From Mesorhizobium sp. M2E.F.Ca.ET.219.01.1.1 (GTDB lineage Bacteria > Pseudomonadota > Alphaproteobacteria > Rhizobiales > Rhizobiaceae), in the NCBI RefSeq assembly GCF_004016445.2, contig NZ_SADT02000006.1:496001-560000 (forward strand): a stretch of 64,000 bases of DNA. Direction: 5' to 3'. This document shows positions 48,486-57,387 of this stretch, piece after piece. The translations under genes were made by a program, and so were the position numbers. The notes beneath the pieces are model-generated. The model searched no databases, was not told where the DNA came from, and saw only the letters and a list, made by a program, of their open reading frames with translations. Numbering within the stretch: the first letter of the stretch is position 1; each line of letters begins with the position of its first letter.

Positions 48486-49523
48486 GTGATCAATGCGGGC
48501 AATGCCGAGAGCCGCAAGGCCCCGGTCTATTCTCTGGTCATTCCGATCTTCAACGAAGAGGCGGTGCTGCCGCTGCTGGTGCGCCGGGTCACAAGCCTGC
48601 TCGATACGCTGGACGCGAGCGCCGAAGCCATTTTCGTCGACGACGGCAGCCGGGACACCAGCGTCATCTTCCTGCGCGGCATGGCCGCCGAGGAAGCACG
48701 CTTCAAACTGATCGAGCTGTCACGCAATTTCGGCCACCAGATCGCGATCACCGCCGGCATGGACGCGGCCGCGGGCGACGCCGTCATCGTCATGGACGCC
48801 GACCTCCAGGATCCGCCTGAAGTGGTGCTGGATCTTATCGCCAAATGGAAGGAGGGCTACGAGATCGTCTATGCCCGCCGCATCAAGCGCGAGGGCGAGA
48901 CGCTGCTCAAACGGATGACTGCCAGCCTGTTCTACCGCGTGCTGGAGCAGATGACCTCCGTCACCATCCCGCGCGACGTCGGCGACTTCCGCCTTGTCGG
49001 GCGCAAGGCGTTGGAAACCTTCAAGCGCATGCCGGAGCGGGACCGTTTCGTGCGCGGCATGTTCGGCTGGATGGGCTTCAGGCAGGCCGAGGTGGCGTTC
49101 GAGCGGCCGGTGCGGGCGGCCGGCGAAACCAAATACCCGTTCTGGAAGATGGTGCGGCTGGCGGTGCACGGCATCATCAGCTTCTCCGACAAGCCGCTGC
49201 GGCTGGCCTTGTGGGCCGGCATCGCCGTTTCCGGCGCCGCTGCCTTGCTCGGCTGCTACGCCTTGTTCTCCTGGCTGTTCGTCAGCGGCACCGTCCACGG
49301 CTGGACGTCGACGGTGGTCATCATCTCCTTCCTGTCGGGCATCAACCTGTTCATGACCGGCGTGATCGGCCTCTACGTCGGAGGCATCCACGCGGAGGTG
49401 AAACGTCGGCCGCTCTATGTGGTCGAGCGGCTGACCGGTTTCGAGGAAGCGATCGCCGCGATGAGCCGCTCCGAGACAACGACGGGCAGGCAGCCCGCGT
49501 CGCTCGAACGCCGGTTCGGCTGA
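48486..49523 (+). CDS. Family 2 glycosyltransferase, polyprenyl-phosphate type (GtrB-like)
   Basis: A 345-residue enzyme with an N-terminal GT2 domain: YSLVIPIFNEEAVLPLLVRR, AIFVDDGSRDTS, and the DxD motif VIVMDADLQDPPEVVLDLI (about residues 98-116). Two C-terminal membrane segments follow (about 238-270 and 275-300). This DPM1/GtrB architecture transfers a sugar to undecaprenyl phosphate. The start is GTG after TTCGGGAGGCACCG. It is followed by a GtrA-like flippase and a multi-pass glycosyltransferase, the three-gene Gtr arrangement. Confidence 0.9.
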   Translation: MINAGNAESRKAPVYSLVIPIFNEEAVLPLLVRRVTSLLDTLDASAEAIFVDDGSRDTSVIFLRGMAAEEARFKLIELSRNFGHQIAITAGMDAAAGDAVIVMDADLQDPPEVVLDLIAKWKEGYEIVYARRIKREGETLLKRMTASLFYRVLEQMTSVTIPRDVGDFRLVGRKALETFKRMPERDRFVRGMFGWMGFRQAEVAFERPVRAAGETKYPFWKMVRLAVHGIISFSDKPLRLALWAGIAVSGAAALLGCYALFSWLFVSGTVHGWTSTVVIISFLSGINLFMTGVIGLYVGGIHAEVKRRPLYVVERLTGFEEAIAAMSRSETTTGRQPASLERRFG

Positions 49524-49576
49524 CCGTGCGGCAACCAGCGACCGACCCAGAAGCGATCCTTGACAGGGCCGACGAT

Positions 49577-50011
49577 ATGCCCGTCGAGGCTCGTTGGTTC
49601 ATCGCCTGGGCCATGGGCCGCTCGGAGTCCGCGCGCATTCTGAGGTTCGCTGCGATCGGCGGCCTGTCGACATTGATCTATGCGGTGCTCACGCTGGCGC
49701 TTTCGGACCGACACGGCCTCGGCACGTCGGTGACGATTGCCTCGATGGCGGGCTATGGCGCCGGCGCGGTGTTTTCCTATTGCGGGCATCGTTTCGTGAC
49801 ATTCATGTCGGATGGCGCGGTCGGCTTCGAGATCCCGCGCTTCGCCGTGGCCACCGCCACCGGGTTCCTGCTCTCGCTGGCGCTCGCCGCGGTGCTCACC
49901 GATGTTGCCGGGCTTTCGCCCTCGGTACCGGTGGTGCTGTCCTGCGTCTTGGTGCCGGCGCTGAATTTCGTGTTGCTTCGAAAATTCGTTTTCGTGGCGG
50001 CCAGTCCATGA
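49577..50011 (+). CDS. GtrA family membrane protein, putative polyprenyl-sugar flippase
   Basis: A 144-residue protein with four hydrophobic segments, beginning in RILRFAAIGGLSTLIYAVLTLAL, then GYGAGAVFSYCGHRFVTF, a GtrA hallmark, and VPVVLSCVLVPALNFVLLRKFVF. GtrA proteins translocate glycosylated undecaprenyl phosphate across the inner membrane. The ATG at 49577 has AGGG ahead; a GTG at 49526, three bases past the GT2 stop, would add 17 residues. Its stop overlaps the next gene (ATGA). Confidence 0.82.
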   Translation: MPVEARWFIAWAMGRSESARILRFAAIGGLSTLIYAVLTLALSDRHGLGTSVTIASMAGYGAGAVFSYCGHRFVTFMSDGAVGFEIPRFAVATATGFLLSLALAAVLTDVAGLSPSVPVVLSCVLVPALNFVLLRKFVFVAASP

Positions 50012-51594
50012 GCATGTCGGAACAGGTCGCGACTGCAACACCGGACGATGCCATGGCGGGGGTCTCCCTCCCCTCCGCGCGAACGCACCATGTCGGGTCT
50101 GTCGCCACTTTTGTCATTCTCCTGGCCATCGCTGTCCTATGGCAGGTGCGCTGGGGAACGATCCCCGACACGAGTTGGCTGATCATCATCTGCGAGCGGG
50201 TGCTTTCGGGCGAGCGGCTCTATACGCAGGTGCGCGAGGTCAATCCTCCCTTCAGCGTATGGCTCTATCTGCCGCCGGTAGCCATGGCGAAGAGTCTCGG
50301 CCTGGCGCCCGAGATCCTTATCCAGGCCTGGACTTACCTCATTGCATTGATCGGCGTCTGGTTTTCCGGCGCGATCGTCAGACGGGCGGGATTTCCCGAG
50401 AGGGCCAGCCTGTCCGCTCTCGGCCCGGCCTTCTACGCAGTGCTGGTGATCTTCCCCGGCAATGTCTTCAGCCAGCGCGAGCACCTTGGCGTCGCGCTTT
50501 TCATGCCTTTGCTGGCGCTTCACGCCTGGCGGGCGCGTAAGGACGCCGAGGCCAAGCCGGGCGCCGCCATCGCGGCTTTTGCCGGACTTTGCGGAAGCGT
50601 CCTGCTGCTGGTCAAGCCTTACTATGCGGTGATGGTGCTGGCTTCGGCCCTGATCGTCGCGGCGCATCGGCGCAGCCTGAAGCCGATCTTCGCGCTGGAG
50701 CACTGGGTCATCGGCGGCATTTGCGTCGCCTACCTGGTCGCAGTCCTCCTGGTCTATCCGGAATTCCTGCGCGACGTTTACCCGCTGCTGGTGGAGCTTT
50801 ACGCGAAAAGCAGCGTCTCCGCGCATGTCATGGCCTATTACGGCTGCGCGTGGCTTTTCCTGGGGTTCCTCGCATTGTGGTCCTGGCCGGTCGGCCGGTT
50901 CCCTGAACTGGCCGCCGTAACGCTGGCTGCATCGGCGGCGGCCCTGCTGCCGCTCTTCTATCAAGCCAAGGGCTGGCCCTATCACGCTTATCCCGCGCTT
51001 TCCCTGGCTGTCGTGGCCAATCTCTGCCTGCTCGCCCTGCCACGGATGAAACGCCAATCGGCGGGACTGCTCTCCTATCTGGCGTATCCGCCGCCGGCAC
51101 TGCTGTCGCTTGCGATCATGACCGCGTTTGTCTTGAACTGGGTCACGCAAAAGCCGGACAGCGCATTGGTGAACACCATTCGCGCGGCTGTTTTTGAACC
51201 TACCGTCGCCACCATCAGTTCGGATCTGGATACGGCACATCCGCTGAGCCGCATGATCGGCGGGCGATATGTTTCAGCCGGAGCCAATGACTGGGTTGGG
51301 CAGGATGCAACGACGCTCTACCTGCAAGCCACGCGCAGCGGCGACACTGCCAGCGCGGCGCGTTACCAGGCGATCATGACGCGCTACGCCGAAGACAAGC
51401 GCCAGGCGTTCGAGCGCCTCCGTCCGGATCTCATCATCTTCAAGAAGGATGACGGCCCCTGGACACACCAGTTGATCGAGCATTTCGGCTTCGATCGCTT
51501 CCTGGCCGGCTATCGCGTACTCTTCGAACGAGGACGCCTGCGTATCTATCTGCGCAACGACTATGTAAGGCCCGATCGGCCACCGGCAGGCTGA
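50008..51594 (+). CDS. Multi-pass membrane glycosyltransferase of the GtrA/GtrB cluster
   Basis: A 528-residue protein with about 11 hydrophobic segments and a C-terminal soluble domain of about 140 residues (from about residue 390, with HPLSRMIGGRYVSAG, RPDLIIFKKDDGPWTH). An extracytoplasmic acidic loop REVNPPFSVWLYLPP near residue 76 resembles the first loop of GT-C enzymes, which carry catalytic acidic residues. It probably takes sugar from a polyprenyl carrier and adds it to a cell-surface glycan. The exact family is not certain. Its last 34 bases overlap the convergent alkB gene. Confidence 0.78.
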   Translation: MSMSEQVATATPDDAMAGVSLPSARTHHVGSVATFVILLAIAVLWQVRWGTIPDTSWLIIICERVLSGERLYTQVREVNPPFSVWLYLPPVAMAKSLGLAPEILIQAWTYLIALIGVWFSGAIVRRAGFPERASLSALGPAFYAVLVIFPGNVFSQREHLGVALFMPLLALHAWRARKDAEAKPGAAIAAFAGLCGSVLLLVKPYYAVMVLASALIVAAHRRSLKPIFALEHWVIGGICVAYLVAVLLVYPEFLRDVYPLLVELYAKSSVSAHVMAYYGCAWLFLGFLALWSWPVGRFPELAAVTLAASAAALLPLFYQAKGWPYHAYPALSLAVVANLCLLALPRMKRQSAGLLSYLAYPPPALLSLAIMTAFVLNWVTQKPDSALVNTIRAAVFEPTVATISSDLDTAHPLSRMIGGRYVSAGANDWVGQDATTLYLQATRSGDTASAARYQAIMTRYAEDKRQAFERLRPDLIIFKKDDGPWTHQLIEHFGFDRFLAGYRVLFERGRLRIYLRNDYVRPDRPPAG

Positions 51595-52217
51595 ACAGGC
51601 TCCGTCGGCACCGTCACCCGCCGCAGCGTCAGATTGATGCGACCGCCATTCTTCAACAGGGCCGATGTCGCGGGATAGATGCGGTCGACGCCATGGAAGG
51701 CGAGGCGCCCCTCGCCGCCGAGCACGACGACGTCGCCGCTCTTCAGCCTGAACGATTTGGTGCCGCCCTCGCGTGTGTTCTGGCCGACCCGGAACAGGCA
51801 GTCGTCGCCCAGCGAGACCGACACAACGGGCGCGTCAAAATCCTGCTCGTCGCGGTCCTGGTGCAGGCCCATTTTGGCATCGGCCGCATAGAAATTGATC
51901 AGGCAGGCTTCGGGCGAGTGCGGGTAGGCCGCAACCTTGCGCCACAGTTTCAGCAAGGCTTCGGGGATCGGCGGCCAAGGCTCGCCCGTCACCGGATGCG
52001 TCGGCTGATAGCGATAGCCGCGCTCCTTGTCGGTCACCCAGCCGAGCGCGCCGCAATTGGTCATGCGCACGCTCATCTCCTTGCCGGTGCGCGGCATGGC
52101 GGGCACGTAGAGGGGTGCTGCCTGCACGACGCGCCTAATCTCCTCGACCAGCGTTTCCTGCGCGGGGCGGTCTATGTAGCCCGGCATATGGCGGACGCCT
52201 TTCGGCAGAACGAGCAT
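51561..52217 (-). CDS. alkB: Alpha-ketoglutarate-dependent DNA repair dioxygenase AlkB
   Basis: A 218-residue Fe(II)/2-oxoglutarate dioxygenase that removes methyl groups from alkylated DNA bases. The iron motif HxD is in KMGLHQDRDEQDFDAPVVSVSLGDDCLFRVG, and the C-terminal half has the distal His and arginines LAFHGVDRIYP and GGRINLTLRRV. The N-terminus has the usual MTNCGALGWVTDKERGYRYQP nucleotide-recognition segment. Length matches E. coli AlkB. It is convergent with the gene at 50008 and overlaps its 3' end. Confidence 0.93.
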   Translation of the reverse strand: MLVLPKGVRHMPGYIDRPAQETLVEEIRRVVQAAPLYVPAMPRTGKEMSVRMTNCGALGWVTDKERGYRYQPTHPVTGEPWPPIPEALLKLWRKVAAYPHSPEACLINFYAADAKMGLHQDRDEQDFDAPVVSVSLGDDCLFRVGQNTREGGTKSFRLKSGDVVVLGGEGRLAFHGVDRIYPATSALLKNGGRINLTLRRVTVPTEPVQPAGGRSGLT

Positions 52218-52294
52218 GGATCGATCCGATCAATTGGCCCGAGAGCATGCCACTGAAGGAACAGTTCCGCGACCCGAAAACGGCCGCTCGCTTC

Positions 52295-52732
52295 TCAGTC
52301 GCTGTCGACCCGACCGCGCAGCTTCTTCACCGTCGACCGGCCCGCCTTGCTCTTGAGGCGGCGCTCCACGGCGCCTTTGGACGGCCTGGTCTTCTTGCGC
52401 GGCGGCGGTGGCGGCTCGGCCGCCTTGGCGACCAGCGCGGTCAGGCGCGCCCGCGCATCGGCGCGGTTCTGCTCCTGCGTGCGGAACCGGCCGGCCTCAA
52501 TGACGATGACGCCGTCCTTGGTGGCGCGCTGGCCGGCAAGCTTGATCGCGCGGGCGCGGACCCGCTCGCTAAGCCCCGAAGCGTTCGCCGCGTCGAAGCG
52601 CAGCTGCACCGCAGTGGCCACCTTGTTGACGTTCTGGCCGCCGGGACCGGAGGATCGGATGAAATCCTCGTGCAGGTCGCCCGGGTGGATAACCGCTTCG
52701 CCGCTTATGATGATGTCATCGTCGCTCGCCAT
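52295..52732 (-). CDS. arfB: Peptidyl-tRNA hydrolase ArfB (ribosome rescue)
   Basis: A 145-residue class I release factor-domain protein. The catalytic GGQ motif is SSGPGGQNVNKVATAVQLRFD (about residues 27-47), and the basic C-terminal tail KKTRPSKGAVERRLKSKAGRSTVKKLRGR enters the mRNA channel of stalled ribosomes. It frees ribosomes stuck at mRNA ends. Alternative ATG at 52744 adds four residues. It is followed by alkB downstream on the same strand after a short gap. Confidence 0.94.
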   Translation of the reverse strand: MASDDDIIISGEAVIHPGDLHEDFIRSSGPGGQNVNKVATAVQLRFDAANASGLSERVRARAIKLAGQRATKDGVIVIEAGRFRTQEQNRADARARLTALVAKAAEPPPPPRKKTRPSKGAVERRLKSKAGRSTVKKLRGRVDSD

Positions 52733-52815
52733 GCATGCACTCATGCCGCGATGGTCGCAAAAAGAAAAGGCCCGGCGTGAACCGGGCCCGGAAAGCAAGG
52801 CCACCGAGGCGGCGG

Positions 52816-54426
52816 CTATTCCGCCGCTTCCTGCAGTCGCGGCGCGGCACCGAGGATGGTCGCGTCGACATGGCGTTCGAACTTCTCGAAATTGGTCGCG
52901 AACATGTTGACCAGCTTCGAGGCCTGGCGGTCGTAGCCGGCCTTGTCCGTCCAGGTCGAGCGCGGGTCGAGGATGGCGCCGTCGACGCCCGGAACCGCCA
53001 CCGGCACCGCGAAGCCGAAATTGGCGTCGGTGCGGAACTCGGCCGACTTCAAGGAACCGTCGAGCGCGGCGCCCAGAAGAGCGCGCGTCACCTTGATCGG
53101 CATGCGGCGGCCGGTGCCGTAGGCGCCGCCGGTCCAGCCGGTGTTGACCAGCCAGCAATCGACCTTGTGCTCGGCGATCAGCTCGCGCAGCAAATTGCCG
53201 TATTCCGAGGGATGACGCGGCATGAAGGGTGCACCGAAGCAGGTCGAGAAGGTCGCTTCCGGCTCGGTGACGCCCTTTTCCGTGCCGGCGACCTTGGCGG
53301 TGTAACCGGAAAGGAAGTGATACATCGCCTGCGCCGGGGTCAATTTCGCGATCGGCGGCATCACGCCGAAAGCATCGGCGGTCAGCATGATGATGTTCTT
53401 CGGATGGCCGGCGCGGCCGGTCTTCGAGGCGTTGGGGATGAAGTCCAGCGGATAGGCGCAGCGCGTGTTCTCGGTGAGGCTGCCGTCGTTGAAATCCGGC
53501 ACGCGGCCGGCATCGAGGACGACATTCTCCAGCACCGTGCCGAAGCGCTGCGTGGTGGCGAAGATCTCCGGCTCGGCCTCGGCAGACAGCCTGATCGTCT
53601 TGGCGTAGCAGCCGCCCTCGAAATTGAAGATGCCGTGCGGACCCCAGCCGTGCTCGTCGTCGCCGATCAGCGTGCGCGACGGATCCGCGGACAGCGTCGT
53701 CTTGCCGGTTCCGGACAGGCCGAAGAACACCGCCGCGTCGCCGGCCGGGCCTTCATTGGCGGAGCAGTGCATGGGCATCACGCTCTTTTCCGGCAGCAGG
53801 TAGTTCAGCATGGTGAACACCGACTTCTTCATCTCGCCGGCATAGGATGTGCCGCCGATCAGCACGATCTTCCGGATCAGGTCGACCGCGATCACCGTTT
53901 CGGTGCGGGTGCCGTGGCGCGCCGGATCGGCGCGGAAGGACGGCAGGTCGATGATCGTCATATCGGGAAGGAAGCGATCGAGTTCGGCGGCTTGCGGGCG
54001 GATCAGCAGGTTGCGGATGAAAAGCGAGTGCCAGGCGTATTCGGTGATGACCCGGGTCGGCAGCTTGAGGTCGGCGTCGGCGCCGCCAACCAGGTCCTGG
54101 ACATAGAGATCCTTGTCCGCCGCATGAGCGCGGAAATCGGCAAGCAGCGCCTCGAACTCACCCGGCGAGATCGCCTTGTTGTTGTCCCACCAGACATGCG
54201 GTTCGGTCGCCTCGTCGCGGACGACGAATTTGTCCTTCGGCGAACGCCCGGTGTGCTGGCCGGTCTCGGCAACCAGCGCGCCTTGGGCGGTCAGCCTCGC
54301 CTCGCCCCGCCGGATCGCTTCCTCGTAGAGTTCGGCCGCGCCAAAATTGTAGCGCACCATGCCCGTGGTCTTCAGGCCGATCGCGTCAATAGCGCAGTCG
54401 GGGTTGCGTTTGCCGGCTTCCGACAT
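52816..54426 (-). CDS. pckA: Phosphoenolpyruvate carboxykinase (ATP)
   Basis: A 536-residue gluconeogenic enzyme converting oxaloacetate and ATP to PEP. Walker A/kinase-1a motif AAVFFGLSGTGKTTLSADP (about residues 234-252), kinase-2 LIGDDEHGWG, and GGSYAGEMKKSVFTMLNY are all present. RNP motif at GRSPKDKFVVRDE. The ATG at 54426 follows GAGAGGAAATTTG. It is divergent from chvI, an arrangement known in Sinorhizobium and Agrobacterium. Expression is expected to depend on the carbon source; candidate LacI-type boxes lie upstream. Confidence 0.97.
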   Translation of the reverse strand: MSEAGKRNPDCAIDAIGLKTTGMVRYNFGAAELYEEAIRRGEARLTAQGALVAETGQHTGRSPKDKFVVRDEATEPHVWWDNNKAISPGEFEALLADFRAHAADKDLYVQDLVGGADADLKLPTRVITEYAWHSLFIRNLLIRPQAAELDRFLPDMTIIDLPSFRADPARHGTRTETVIAVDLIRKIVLIGGTSYAGEMKKSVFTMLNYLLPEKSVMPMHCSANEGPAGDAAVFFGLSGTGKTTLSADPSRTLIGDDEHGWGPHGIFNFEGGCYAKTIRLSAEAEPEIFATTQRFGTVLENVVLDAGRVPDFNDGSLTENTRCAYPLDFIPNASKTGRAGHPKNIIMLTADAFGVMPPIAKLTPAQAMYHFLSGYTAKVAGTEKGVTEPEATFSTCFGAPFMPRHPSEYGNLLRELIAEHKVDCWLVNTGWTGGAYGTGRRMPIKVTRALLGAALDGSLKSAEFRTDANFGFAVPVAVPGVDGAILDPRSTWTDKAGYDRQASKLVNMFATNFEKFERHVDATILGAAPRLQEAAE

Positions 54427-54766
54427 CAAATTTCCTCTCTGGATTTGGCCGCATGTGACGGGGGATTTCCCGCAGCCCGCGCCGGGGCTGCCAGGTTCAG
54501 AACCAGAAAAGCCAAATGATATCAAATCATTAATCGATTTAAAAAATTTGAAAGTTGTTTAAATCGTTTAGATGTGCAAAAAAAACGGAGATTGCCCAAA
54601 GGATTGGCAGACTTCAATCGTCCAATCCCGTTATAGGTGCGATGGTGTGTAGCGGCAGGCCGCCCGTGACTTCGAACAGGGCCCGTGCCACATTTTGTAC
54701 CCAATTTGTCCTGCAAAAGCCCCTTCTCGACGACAGAAGGGACAGCTCATGAGGGAGCCGCTTGAA
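54427..54766. promoter_or_regulatory. Divergent regulatory region between pckA and chvI
   Basis: No gene is supported in this 340-base gap. An AT-rich block (about 54513-54585) holds an inverted repeat CGATTTAAA-N14-TTTAAATCG (54535-54566). Two CG-centred boxes are visible: AATCGATT (54532-54539) and TAAATCGTTTA (54559-54569). CG-centred palindromes are typical of LacI-family operators, and pckA in S. meliloti is controlled by the LacI-type PckR. Assignment to a PckR-like protein is inferred. Confidence 0.5.
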
Positions 54767-55468
54767 ATGGCAACAATCGCGCTTGTCGACGACGACCGCA
54801 ACATTCTGACCTCGGTGTCGATCGCGCTCGAGTCCGAGGGCTACCGGGTCGAAACCTACACCGACGGCGCGTCGGCGCTGGAAGGCCTGGCGGCGCGGCC
54901 GCCGAACCTCGCCATCCTCGACATCAAGATGCCGCGCATGGACGGCATGGAGCTGTTGCGCCGCATGCGCCAGAAGTCGGACCTGCCGGTCATCTTCCTG
55001 ACGTCGAAGGACGACGAGATCGACGAATTGTTCGGCCTCAAGATGGGCGCCGACGACTTCATCCGCAAACCGTTCTCGCAGCGGCTGCTGGTCGAGCGCG
55101 TGCGCGCGGTGCTGCGCCGGACCAGCGCCCGCGAGGCGGCGGCCAAGGCGCCCGCCCAGCAGGCCCGCTCGCTCGAACGCGGCCAGCTGGTGATGGACCA
55201 GGAACGCCATACCTGCACCTGGAAGGGCGAGCCGGTGACGCTGACGGTGACGGAATTCCTCATCCTGCATTCGCTGGCGCAGCGCCCCGGCGTGGTGAAA
55301 AGCCGTGATGCGCTGATGGATTCGGCCTATGATGAGCAGGTCTATGTCGACGACCGCACCATCGACAGCCACATCAAGCGGCTGCGCAAGAAGTTCAAGG
55401 CCGTCGACGACGACTTCGAGATGATCGAAACCCTTTACGGAGTCGGGTACCGGTTCCGCGAAGCGTGA
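54767..55468 (+). CDS. chvI: Two-component response regulator ChvI
   Basis: A 233-residue OmpR-family regulator. The receiver domain opens IALVDDDRNILTSVSIALE, with the phosphoacceptor Asp52 in LAILDIKMPRMDG and the Lys in DDFIRKPFSQ. The C-terminal winged helix includes TVTEFLILHSLAQRPGVVKSRDALM and RTIDSHIKRLRKKF. The sequence closely matches ChvI of Rhizobiaceae, which controls acid response, exopolysaccharide and host interaction. An ATG at 54749 adding six residues is also possible. It is followed by its sensor gene after a palindromic insertion. Confidence 0.95.
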   Translation: MATIALVDDDRNILTSVSIALESEGYRVETYTDGASALEGLAARPPNLAILDIKMPRMDGMELLRRMRQKSDLPVIFLTSKDDEIDELFGLKMGADDFIRKPFSQRLLVERVRAVLRRTSAREAAAKAPAQQARSLERGQLVMDQERHTCTWKGEPVTLTVTEFLILHSLAQRPGVVKSRDALMDSAYDEQVYVDDRTIDSHIKRLRKKFKAVDDDFEMIETLYGVGYRFREA

Positions 55469-55477
55469 GACAGTAAA

Positions 55478-55574
55478 TGGTCAATGGTGAATAGTGAATG
55501 GTTCGACAGGGTCGCTCTGTGACTGCCTCAAGCGCCCATCTTTCCATTCCCCATTCACTATTCACCATTCACCA
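55478..55574. repeat. Inverted repeat inserted between chvI and chvG
   Basis: The left arm (55478-55501) and right arm (55551-55574) are 24 bases each and match at 23 positions as reverse complements (GGTGAATAGTGAATGG against CCATTCACTATTCACC). The arms also contain internal repeats of ATGGTGAAT type. The loop is about 49 bases. The element starts ten bases after the chvI stop and ends 19 bases before chvG. Confidence 0.8.
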
Positions 55575-55592
55575 AACAGGGCCTGCTATTCG

Positions 55593-57377
55593 ATGGCAGT
55601 GGAAGTAGAGCGAGGCAGACGGGCGGGCGCGGCAAGGCGCCAGTCGCGGATCGTGCCCGCCTTCGTGTCGAAAATCACGGTGCCGATGCGCCGGTTTCTC
55701 GGCCATCACATCTTCTCCAGCCTGACGCGGCGCATTCTGTTCCTCAACCTGGCCGGCCTTGCCGTGCTGGTGACCGGCATCCTCTACCTCAACACCTTCC
55801 GCGACGGTCTGATCGACGCCCGCGTCGAGAGCCTGATGACGCAGGGCGAAATCATCGCCGGCGCGATCGCGGCTTCAGCGACCGTGGAAACCGATTCGAT
55901 CAGCATCGACCCGGAAAAGCTGCTCGAACTGCAGGCCGGCGAGAGCCTGGGGCCCGGCTCGGACCAGCTCGACAATCTGGACTTCCCGATCAACCCCGAG
56001 CGCGTCGCGCCGGTGCTGAGACGACTGATTTCGCCTACGCGCACCCGCGCCCGTATCTATGACCGCGACGCGAACCTGCTGCTCGATTCCCGGCATCTCT
56101 ATTCGCGCGGCCAGATCCTGCGTTACGACCTGCCGCCCGTCGACGACGAACAGCCCGGCGTCGTGGAGCGGGTCGAGAAGTTCATCTTCGACTTCTTCCG
56201 CAACAAGGACCTGCCCGTCTATCACGAGCAGCCCGGCGGCAATGGCGCGGCCTTCCCGGAGGTGGTCAAGGCGCTGACCGGCAGCCCTTCGACCATCGTG
56301 CGGGTGAGCGAGCAGGGCGAGCAGATCGTCTCCGTCGCGGTGCCGATCCAGCGTTTTCGCGCCGTGCTGGGTGTGCTGATGCTGTCCACCGAGGGCGGCG
56401 ACATCGACAAGATCGTCGCGGCGGAGCGCAAGGCGATCCTGCGCGTGTTCGGCGTCGCGGCGCTGGTCACCGCGATCCTGTCGATGCTTCTGGCGTCCAC
56501 CATCGCCAATCCGCTGCGGCGGCTTTCCGCCGCGGCCGTCAGGGTGCGGCGCGGCGTCAAGAACCGCGAGGAAATTCCGGACTTTTCCGACCGGCAGGAC
56601 GAGATCGGCAATTTGTCCATCGCCGTGCGCGACATGACCAATGCGCTTTACGCGCGAATCGAGGCGATCGAAAGCTTTGCCGCCGACGTCTCGCACGAAC
56701 TGAAGAACCCGCTGACTTCGCTACGCAGCGCCGTCGAGACGCTGCCCTTGGCGAAGAACGACACGTCTCGCGCGCGTCTGATGGAGATCATCCAGCACGA
56801 CGTGAAGCGGCTCGACCGGCTGATCACCGACATCTCCGACGCCTCCCGTCTCGACGCGGAACTCGCGCGTGAGGACGCCGGAACCGTTGACCTGAAGAAG
56901 TTCATCACCGATCTGGTCGCGGTCTCGCGCGAGACCACGCGCAACAAGAAGGCCGTCGAGATCGATCTCAAGGTCGCCAAGCTGCCGGCCGGCGCCAAGG
57001 GCTATTTCGTTGTCGGCCATGATCTGAGGATCGGCCAGGTCATCACCAACCTGATCGAGAACGCGCGATCCTTCGTGCCCGACGAGCACGGCCACATAAC
57101 GATCTCACTGGCGCGCGCGGGCAAGTTCAACATCGTCACCGTCGACGACAACGGCCCGGGTATCCGGGCAGAGAACATCGACCGCATCTTCGAGCGCTTC
57201 TACACCGACCGGCCGGCCGGCGAGGCATTCGGCCAGAACTCCGGCCTCGGGCTGTCGATCAGCCGCCAGATCGTCGAGGCGCATGGCGGCACGCTGACGG
57301 CCGAGAACATCCCCGGCACCAAGCCCGGTGAGATCAAGGGCGCGCGCTTCGTGGTGACGCTGCCGGCGGAAGGCTGA
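55593..57377 (+). CDS. chvG: Sensor histidine kinase ChvG (ExoS)
   Basis: A 594-residue inner-membrane kinase. N-terminal membrane segment LNLAGLAVLVTGILYLN (about 50-66) and a second at VFGVAALVTAILSMLLAST (about 285-303) flank a periplasmic sensor domain of about 220 residues. HAMP follows, then the H-box FAADVSHELKNPLTSLRS with His368, and ATPase boxes NLIENARSF, DDNGPGI and GLGLSISRQIVEAHGG. It phosphorylates ChvI; in relatives it is held in check by periplasmic ExoR. The ATG at 55593 follows the inverted repeat and has only a weak ribosome site (CAGGGCC further upstream). Confidence 0.95.
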   Translation: MAVEVERGRRAGAARRQSRIVPAFVSKITVPMRRFLGHHIFSSLTRRILFLNLAGLAVLVTGILYLNTFRDGLIDARVESLMTQGEIIAGAIAASATVETDSISIDPEKLLELQAGESLGPGSDQLDNLDFPINPERVAPVLRRLISPTRTRARIYDRDANLLLDSRHLYSRGQILRYDLPPVDDEQPGVVERVEKFIFDFFRNKDLPVYHEQPGGNGAAFPEVVKALTGSPSTIVRVSEQGEQIVSVAVPIQRFRAVLGVLMLSTEGGDIDKIVAAERKAILRVFGVAALVTAILSMLLASTIANPLRRLSAAAVRVRRGVKNREEIPDFSDRQDEIGNLSIAVRDMTNALYARIEAIESFAADVSHELKNPLTSLRSAVETLPLAKNDTSRARLMEIIQHDVKRLDRLITDISDASRLDAELAREDAGTVDLKKFITDLVAVSRETTRNKKAVEIDLKVAKLPAGAKGYFVVGHDLRIGQVITNLIENARSFVPDEHGHITISLARAGKFNIVTVDDNGPGIRAENIDRIFERFYTDRPAGEAFGQNSGLGLSISRQIVEAHGGTLTAENIPGTKPGEIKGARFVVTLPAEG

Positions 57378-57387
57378 TCTGACCGGC

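Noticed and set aside
52735..54519. 594-codon plus-strand frame over pckA
   Set aside because: It is antisense to complete pckA and lacks any known domain.
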